From Alistipes sp. (GTDB lineage Bacteria > Bacteroidota > Bacteroidia > Bacteroidales > Rikenellaceae), in NCBI GenBank assembly GCA_017560305.1, contig JAFYOF010000061.1, positions 1-19,959 of the forward strand: DNA of 19,959 nucleotides, given 5' to 3'. The number at the start of each line of letters is the position of its first letter. Within the stretch, counting starts at the first letter, position 1. The position numbers and the translations under genes are program-made. Below the pieces are notes generated by a model. That model made no database searches. It had not been told where the DNA came from and was given only the letters and a program-made list of their open reading frames with translations. Positions 15,041 to 19,959 of the stretch are shown piece by piece.

Positions 15041-16225
15041 ATGAAGAGATTTTTGTTTTTAATCGTGGCGGCGCTGGCCTCAATGGCGGCGGTTGCCGAC
15101 GAATTGCCAAAGACTGCCGACATCAAGTGCGGTCCTTGGGTTACGGCCGTTGGCGAGAATGAGATGACCATCGTCTGGACATCCACTTCGCGCTGTATGG
15201 GCTGGGTGGAGGTTGCCCCCGATGATGGCTCATCGTTCTATGCGGTAGAGCGCCCGAAGTTCTATGAGGACTTCCTTGGTCGCCACATCGTGTCGGAGGT
15301 ACACCACATTCGCCTTACAAACCTCAAGCCTGGCACGGTCTATCGCTACCGCCTCTTCCAGCAGTGCATTGACGACAGAGGTCATAGTCCTGTCCCATTG
15401 GGTCGTGTGACTGCAAGCAATGTCTATTCGCGCAAGCCTTTTGCCGTGCGCACGCTTGATAAGAGCAAGGAGGAGATATCGTTCACGATGATTAACGACA
15501 TCCACGGTCGCGACGATGTGATGGATGCACACACCAAGGGTATCACTGCCGATAAACCCGATTTCGTTGTTTTCAACGGCGATATGGCAAGTTTTATGGG
15601 CTCGATTGCCGACATCGAGAAGGACTTTATGGCGCGCGCGTCGAAGAACTTTTCTTCGGATTTCCCTATCGTCTATGTGCGTGGAAACCACGAGACCCGT
15701 GGACCAGGATACAATGAGTTTATGAACCTCTTCCCATCATCTACGGGCACGCCATCCTATATGTTCGTTCACGGACCTGCGGTGTTTGTTGTGGTTGATT
15801 GCGGCGAGGATAAGCCCGACTCTGACATCGAGTATGGCGGTACCGCGGCATACGACGCCTATCGTGAGCAGATTGCCGAGTGGTTGAAGAAGGCGACCTC
15901 GACCGAGGAGTTTAAGTCAGCGCCTGTGAAGATTGCCCTGATGCATATCCCGTTTGAGAAGGAGGCAGGCTGGTGGGGCAACAACGAGCTCAAGCGTCTG
16001 CTTTTGCCAGTGATGAACGAGGCGGGCATTGATTTGATGCTGAGCGGTCATAACCACGGATACAGCTTCCGTGAGAAGGGTAGCCTTAACGGCAACGAGT
16101 TCCCAATCCTTGTGAATAGCAACAACGACCGCGTGGAGGTCAAGGTGACCAAGTCAGCAATTAAGCTTGTTGTGAAGAATCTTGAGGGGACTGTTCTTCA
16201 CGAGCACACGATTAAGGTAGAGTAG
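15041..16225 (+). CDS. secreted calcineurin-like metallophosphoesterase with N-terminal FnIII-like domain
   Basis: 394 residues. A signal peptide ends near A19. Residues about 25-140 form a fibronectin-III-like domain similar to the N-terminal domain of purple acid phosphatases. The metallophosphoesterase core shows the full metal-ligand set: D153 and H155 (NDIHGRDD), D181 (FNGDMA), N216 and H217 (RGNHE), H302 (ALMHIPF), H337 and H339 (SGHNHGY). The two metals would support phosphomonoester or diester hydrolysis in the periplasm; the substrate is unknown. It lies 35 bases after the acidic protein, with no terminator between them, and a hairpin terminator follows, so it is likely the last gene of the ctpA transcript. 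Confidence 0.9.
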   Translation: MKRFLFLIVAALASMAAVADELPKTADIKCGPWVTAVGENEMTIVWTSTSRCMGWVEVAPDDGSSFYAVERPKFYEDFLGRHIVSEVHHIRLTNLKPGTVYRYRLFQQCIDDRGHSPVPLGRVTASNVYSRKPFAVRTLDKSKEEISFTMINDIHGRDDVMDAHTKGITADKPDFVVFNGDMASFMGSIADIEKDFMARASKNFSSDFPIVYVRGNHETRGPGYNEFMNLFPSSTGTPSYMFVHGPAVFVVVDCGEDKPDSDIEYGGTAAYDAYREQIAEWLKKATSTEEFKSAPVKIALMHIPFEKEAGWWGNNELKRLLLPVMNEAGIDLMLSGHNHGYSFREKGSLNGNEFPILVNSNNDRVEVKVTKSAIKLVVKNLEGTVLHEHTIKVE

Positions 16226-16258
16226 AAATAGCCTACAAAGGTGTTTCCTTAAAGTAAC

Positions 16259-16290
16259 AGAGCCTGTCAAACGACAGGCTCTTTATTGTT
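16259..16290 (+). terminator. rho-independent terminator after the phosphatase gene
   Basis: A perfect 10-base-pair stem (AGAGCCTGTC with GACAGGCTCT) around an AAAC loop, followed by TTATTGTT on the plus strand. It also lies just past the end of the convergent deoC gene, but the minus-strand side lacks a T-run. Confidence 0.85.
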
Positions 16291-16311
16291 CTATGTATAA
16301 GGTATTCCTCG

Positions 16312-17187
16312 TTAGAAATACTTCACCTCTGTGCCTTCGATAGCCGAGAGGAGGTTGTTTGCCACCGACGATGCGCCGATGCGGAAGAGGTCGGTTGTGA
16401 GCCACTCCTCGCCCAAAATCTCCTTCACGATGGTGTAGTAGAGTGCCGCATCCTCTGCCGTGCGGATACCGCCCGCAGCCTTGAAGCCAATCTGCTTGCC
16501 GCTCTTAGAGTAGAAATCCTTGATGGCGTGGCACATCACAACGGCCGCCTCGGGTGTTGCCGCCACATCAATCTTGCCCGTTGAGGTCTTGATGAAGTCA
16601 GCGCCCGCCTGCATAGCCAGCAGCGATGCCTGACGGATGAGCTCTGGGCTCTTCAGCGCGCCAGTCTCAAGGATAACCTTCAGCGTAGCGCCCTCCGACT
16701 CCTCGCGCAGCACCTCAATCTCGTTTGCAGCCTCATCGAGCGAGCCCTCGAGAACCTTACCTACATTCAGCACGATATCCACCTCGTCAGCACCATTCTC
16801 AATCGCCATAGCCACCTCCAGCATCTTCACCTCAAGGAAGGTTTGCGACGAAGGGAAGCCACCCGCTACGCTTGTGATGCGCAGAGGTGTGGCGTCAATC
16901 TCAAGACCTACGGTCTCCACGAAAGGAGGGTAGACGCAGATTGATGCTACATTTGGGATGTGTGGATAGTCCAGTGAGAACTCTGCCGCGCGGCGCGCAA
17001 ACTCCGCCACCGACTCCGCCGAGTCGCAGGGCGACAGGGTGGTGAGGTCGATTGCCGAGAAGCAGAACTTATATACCTCGGCGTTGCAGTTCTCCTTCGA
17101 CAATGCACTAAGAGATGCAACCTCCTGAGCAACCTGCTCCGCTGATGGGGCAGGAGAGTATTCGTTTAGATGGTTGGCGTATTCCAT
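16312..17187 (-). CDS. deoC: deoxyribose-phosphate aldolase DeoC
   Basis: 291 residues from the ATG at 17187. An in-frame TTG at 17211 is rejected because it coincides with the predicted -7 box. DeoC cleaves 2-deoxyribose 5-phosphate into glyceraldehyde 3-phosphate and acetaldehyde in deoxynucleoside catabolism. The catalytic residues are present: D137 (DEVDIVLNVG), the Schiff-base lysine K200 (DFIKTSTGK) and the proton-relay lysine K236 (GFKAAGGIRT). Their spacing (63 and 36) closely matches E. coli D102, K167 and K201. It is longer than E. coli DeoC (259) through an N-terminal extension, as in the longer DeoC subgroup. It is a single-gene unit with no other deo gene adjacent. Confidence 0.95.
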   Translation of the reverse strand: MEYANHLNEYSPAPSAEQVAQEVASLSALSKENCNAEVYKFCFSAIDLTTLSPCDSAESVAEFARRAAEFSLDYPHIPNVASICVYPPFVETVGLEIDATPLRITSVAGGFPSSQTFLEVKMLEVAMAIENGADEVDIVLNVGKVLEGSLDEAANEIEVLREESEGATLKVILETGALKSPELIRQASLLAMQAGADFIKTSTGKIDVAATPEAAVVMCHAIKDFYSKSGKQIGFKAAGGIRTAEDAALYYTIVKEILGEEWLTTDLFRIGASSVANNLLSAIEGTEVKYF

Positions 17188-17208
17188 AATTGTAGGTTTA
17201 GCTTTATG

Positions 17209-17216
17209 CAAAGATA
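17209..17216 (-). promoter_or_regulatory. putative deoC promoter -7 box
   Basis: The minus strand reads TATCTTTG, identical to the ispG box, 22 bases before the deoC ATG and downstream of the terminator of the preceding gene. No TTTG -33 is seen at the normal spacing. The resulting leader would be only about 15 bases. Confidence 0.45.
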
Positions 17217-17247
17217 AGAATATATTATTAAGGTACGCCCATTTATA

Positions 17248-17288
17248 GCAAAAAAACTGCCCGACCTTTGAAAGTCGGGCAGTTTTTA
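17248..17288 (-). terminator. rho-independent terminator after the OmpA/TPR lipoprotein gene
   Basis: A perfect 14-base-pair stem (17252-17265 with 17274-17287) around an eight-base loop, with a run of seven Ts on the minus strand. It lies 20 bases past the stop of the lipoprotein gene and separates it from deoC. Confidence 0.93.
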
Positions 17289-17306
17289 TCGTTTAAGTTG
17301 CTTAAA

Positions 17307-19061
17307 TTACAACTTGAAACCGCTTGCGAACAAGTTTGCAAGGTTAACATCCTTAGCAGCCTTAGCAGCCAAAGTTGCGTCCTTTGCAATCGCGCTCTTG
17401 AGCTGAGCCTTAGCTGTCTCCAAGTCACCCTCCTTAGAAGCGATAACTGCGCGGAGGTAGTCAGCCTTAGCTGTAGTCTCAGAAGCGATAGCCTTCTTTG
17501 CAGCAGCGAGGTCGTTGTTCAAAGTGTTAGCAACAGCAGCGTTGTAACCCTCCAATGTAGAAGCAGCAGCGCTGTAGCTACCCTGTGCAGCAGCGATCAA
17601 TGACTTTGTCTTTGAGTCTGCAGCAGCAGCGTACTGCTGAGCCTTTGTTACATTGCCGTTAGCGAGGTTAGCCAATGCGAGGTTGCTGTTGAGCTCGTTG
17701 TTGTTCAAACCGAGCTGAGCAGCCTTCTCCAATGCTGCGAGAGCAGCAGCGTTCTCGCCGAGCTGTGCCAAAACAACACCGAGGTTGTTGTAAGCGCGAG
17801 CGTCGTTGAACTTCTTTGCAGTGTACTCCAAAACAGCAGCCTTAGCCTTGTTGTCAGCCAATACGCTCTCAGCCATGTAGAGCAACTCCTCGTTTGTGAG
17901 CTCGTCAAGACGACCTGAGTTGATCAAAGCAGCCATCTCATCGTCAGTCTTACCCTTGATGTCTGTGCTGTTGATGAGCTGTGCACGACGCAACTTAGGA
18001 AGGATCTCCTTCTTAAGCTCAGTGAATACAGCTGACATATTCTTGATCTCAGACTCACGCTGTGTAGAAGAGTCGTAGCGGCTCAAAACCTGGAGGATAA
18101 GATCCTTGTCCTCGATGTCAGAAGCAGCAACCAACTCCTTGAAGCCTTCCCAGTCCTCACCGTAAGAAGCAACATCAAGACCCATACCTGTGTCCTTCAA
18201 AAGCTTCTCAGCAGCCTTGTGACCAGACTTTGAACGAGCAGAAGAGAGCTTGTCGTTGAACTTCTCTGGACCATCTGGTGAAGCGTAACCGTGAACATAG
18301 AGCTTCTGTGAAGCACGGTCGTTAGCCTGAGTAGCAACTACATTCTCCTTGAATGCCTGCAAATCCTCAGTGTTAGCAGCCTTCTTCGATACATTTGAAG
18401 AGTTGATAGCGTAGAGGATGTCAGCCTTTGTAACAACAGTTGTTACATTCTTGTAGTTGTTAGCTGTTGTAGCCATAGCGTCAGCGTAGTTCAAGTCGTT
18501 CTGGAGAGTATTAACACCCTGTGCGATTGGGTAAGCGAACTCTGCCTTGATAGCCTCTGCCTGTGCACCACCTGCAGTCAAAGCCTTTGACTCAGCCTTT
18601 GTAGGCATTGCGCCAGTGTTAGCGTTAACCAAAGTGAACTCCTTGCACTTGCCCTTTGGACACTTAACCTCAACCAACATCTTCAACTCGCTCTGAGCCA
18701 TACGAGCGTCGTATGGGAACTCTACATGAAGAGTGTACTCGCCACCCATCTTCTTGTCGATAACTGTGTAGTTCTCGTCAACCTTTGAGCCCTGGAAGTA
18801 CTTTGTAGCACCCTCAACGATGCCACCCTCGAATACCATAATAGGAGTAACCTTCAAAACGGCCTTCTTGTTGTAGTACTCTGTTGGGAATGTAACTGTA
18901 ACATCAGCCTCGATCTTACCGTTGTTGAGAGTAAGAACATCAGGAGTGCAAGTTACCTTCACCTCGTCCTGCTTCTTTGACATCTTCTTGAAGCAGTTAC
19001 AGCTTGTCAATGACATTGCAGCAACAGCTACAATAGCCATCAATTTCAATGTGTTTTTCAT
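17307..19061 (-). CDS. large lipoprotein with OmpA-like and TPR-like regions
   Basis: 584 residues. A lipoprotein signal ends in SLTSC, with C21 as the lipidated residue. Residues about 35-135 form a beta-rich domain with three later cysteines. Residues about 210-300 hold an OmpA-like region with LYVHGYASPDG (254-264) and FNDKLSSARSKS (268-279); R276 fits the peptidoglycan-binding Arg, but the usual Asp of GHTD is Ser here, as in GYASPEG-type Bacteroidales proteins. Residues about 405-575 are Ala-rich helical repeats of TPR type, for example ARAYNNLGVVLAQLGENAAALAALEKA split over 421-447. It is probably an abundant envelope protein linking outer membrane and cell wall; codon use is strongly biased as in pnp. 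Only 40 bases separate it from pnp, with no terminator, so read-through from pnp is likely. The function is not known. Confidence 0.8.
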   Translation of the reverse strand: MKNTLKLMAIVAVAAMSLTSCNCFKKMSKKQDEVKVTCTPDVLTLNNGKIEADVTVTFPTEYYNKKAVLKVTPIMVFEGGIVEGATKYFQGSKVDENYTVIDKKMGGEYTLHVEFPYDARMAQSELKMLVEVKCPKGKCKEFTLVNANTGAMPTKAESKALTAGGAQAEAIKAEFAYPIAQGVNTLQNDLNYADAMATTANNYKNVTTVVTKADILYAINSSNVSKKAANTEDLQAFKENVVATQANDRASQKLYVHGYASPDGPEKFNDKLSSARSKSGHKAAEKLLKDTGMGLDVASYGEDWEGFKELVAASDIEDKDLILQVLSRYDSSTQRESEIKNMSAVFTELKKEILPKLRRAQLINSTDIKGKTDDEMAALINSGRLDELTNEELLYMAESVLADNKAKAAVLEYTAKKFNDARAYNNLGVVLAQLGENAAALAALEKAAQLGLNNNELNSNLALANLANGNVTKAQQYAAAADSKTKSLIAAAQGSYSAAASTLEGYNAAVANTLNNDLAAAKKAIASETTAKADYLRAVIASKEGDLETAKAQLKSAIAKDATLAAKAAKDVNLANLFASGFKL

Positions 19062-19101
19062 AGTTTGGTAAAATTGTTTAATTATAGTTTATTGTCTTTG
19101 C

Positions 19102-19959
19102 TTACTTGCGATTGTTGTCGCGACGCTCGCCGCGTGGCTTGCCACCCTCTGGGCGTGGCTTGCGCTCGCGCTCAACCCAACCCTCTGGCTTAGGCATCAA
19201 AGCCTTGTGTGAGAGCTTGTACTTCTGGGTCTTAGGATCAACGCCGATGAGCTTAACCTCAATCTTGTCACCCTCCTTCAAGCCAGTCTCCTCCATTGTC
19301 TCGAAACGCTTGTAGTCGATCTCAGAGATGTGGAGCAGAGCCTCCTTGCCTGGGAGAATCTCAACGAATGCGCCGAATGCCACGATGCTCTTGATAGTAC
19401 CATCGTAAACCTCGCCTACCTCAGGAACTGCAACGATACCCTTGATGCGAGCAAGTGCGCCATCCAAAGCCTCCTTGTCAACACCGAAGATATCCACTAC
19501 GCCGCACTCATCGTTCTCTGTGATTGTGATGGTAGTGTTTGTAGTCTTCTGAATCTCCTGGATAACCTTACCGCCAGGACCGATAACAGCACCGATGAAG
19601 TCCTTAGGAATCTGAATCTGAACGATGCGTGGCACGAACTCGCGGTAATCCTCGCGTGGCTCTGCGATGCAGTCAGTAATCTTGCCCAAGATGTGCATAC
19701 GACCCTTACGAGCCTGCTCCAAAGCTGTTGCCAATACCTCGTATGAGAGACCGTCAACCTTGATATCCATCTGAGTAGCAGTGATACCATCCTTCGTACC
19801 TGTAACCTTGAAGTCCATATCACCCAAGTGATCCTCGTCACCCAAGATGTCAGACAACACAGCCCAACGACCAGTCTCAGAGTCAGAGATAAGACCCATT
19901 GCGATACCTGATACTGGCTTCTTGATCTTAACACCAGCATCCATCAATGCCAATGTACC
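19102..19959 (-). CDS. pnp: polyribonucleotide nucleotidyltransferase (PNPase), C-terminal part; 5' end outside window
   Basis: 285 residues are visible; the frame is open to the right edge, where it reads [10 protein letters not shown], an internal PNPase motif, so the gene continues beyond the window. PNPase degrades RNA 3' to 5' by phosphorolysis. The visible part contains the end of the second RNase PH core with SDSETGRW and the catalytic [17 protein letters not shown] block (acidic residues matching E. coli D486 and D492, then K494). A KH domain follows with IGPGGK (GXXG loop, about 126-131 of the fragment), then an S1 domain (about 180-250, [15 protein letters not shown]...ALLHISEI), and a basic tail rich in Arg, Lys and Gly that probably contacts RNA. 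Codon use is strongly biased, in keeping with high expression. Confidence 0.97.
   Translation of the reverse strand, partial: GTLALMDAGVKIKKPVSGIAMGLISDSETGRWAVLSDILGDEDHLGDMDFKVTGTKDGITATQMDIKVDGLSYEVLATALEQARKGRMHILGKITDCIAEPREDYREFVPRIVQIQIPKDFIGAVIGPGGKVIQEIQKTTNTTITITENDECGVVDIFGVDKEALDGALARIKGIVAVPEVGEVYDGTIKSIVAFGAFVEILPGKEALLHISEIDYKRFETMEETGLKEGDKIEVKLIGVDPKTQKYKLSHKALMPKPEGWVERERKPRPEGGKPRGERRDNNRK

Noticed and set aside
17188..17211. TTG start adding eight residues to DeoC
   Set aside because: The codon coincides with the predicted -7 box, and the ATG at 17187 fits the family.

Overview
The window carries a compact, gene-dense chromosomal segment of a member of the Bacteroidales; an Alistipes/Rikenellaceae-like gut bacterium is my inference from the gene set and the moderately GC-rich codon use. 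Supporting this are eight promoter-like TAnnTTTG boxes of the Bacteroidetes type upstream of transcription units, the near absence of Shine-Dalgarno sequences, a three-domain IspG, Bacteroidetes-style lipoproteins and a DUF3078-like outer-membrane protein. I see no mobile element, CRISPR array, tRNA, rRNA or broken gene.

Layout. 1-1262 (-): the first 420 residues of ispG (isoprenoid synthesis), running off the left edge, with a GC hairpin in its leader. 1428-2936 (+): a GH125 exo-alpha-1,6-mannosidase lipoprotein ending in a strong terminator. 2994-3890 (-): xerD. 3954-5395 (+): prmA and wbqC as a two-gene operon, whose promoter overlaps the xerD start. 5361-7361 (-): a secreted GH2 protein whose 3' end overlaps wbqC and whose active site looks degenerate; its leader can fold as a three-way junction. 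7541-10856 (+): a tight operon cvpA-rsgA-trmH-class III aminotransferase, ended by a hairpin shared with the convergent nfo gene (10893-11741, -).

11856-16225 (+): an envelope cluster, with a DUF3078-like outer-membrane protein, a CtpA-type S41 protease, a very acidic 90-residue membrane-anchored protein coupled to it by an ATGA overlap, and a secreted calcineurin-like phosphatase, then a terminator. 16312-17187 (-): deoC. 17307-19061 (-): a large OmpA-like/TPR lipoprotein, just downstream of pnp (19102-19959, -), which runs off the right edge.

Most of the window is housekeeping: isoprenoid synthesis, chromosome dimer resolution, ribosome and tRNA maturation, DNA repair, nucleoside catabolism, RNA turnover. 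The parts that do not look routine are the GH2 protein lacking the acid/base glutamate, its structured leader, the acidic partner of CtpA, and the OmpA/TPR lipoprotein next to pnp. No complete new multi-gene system is evident; these four are the best leads.
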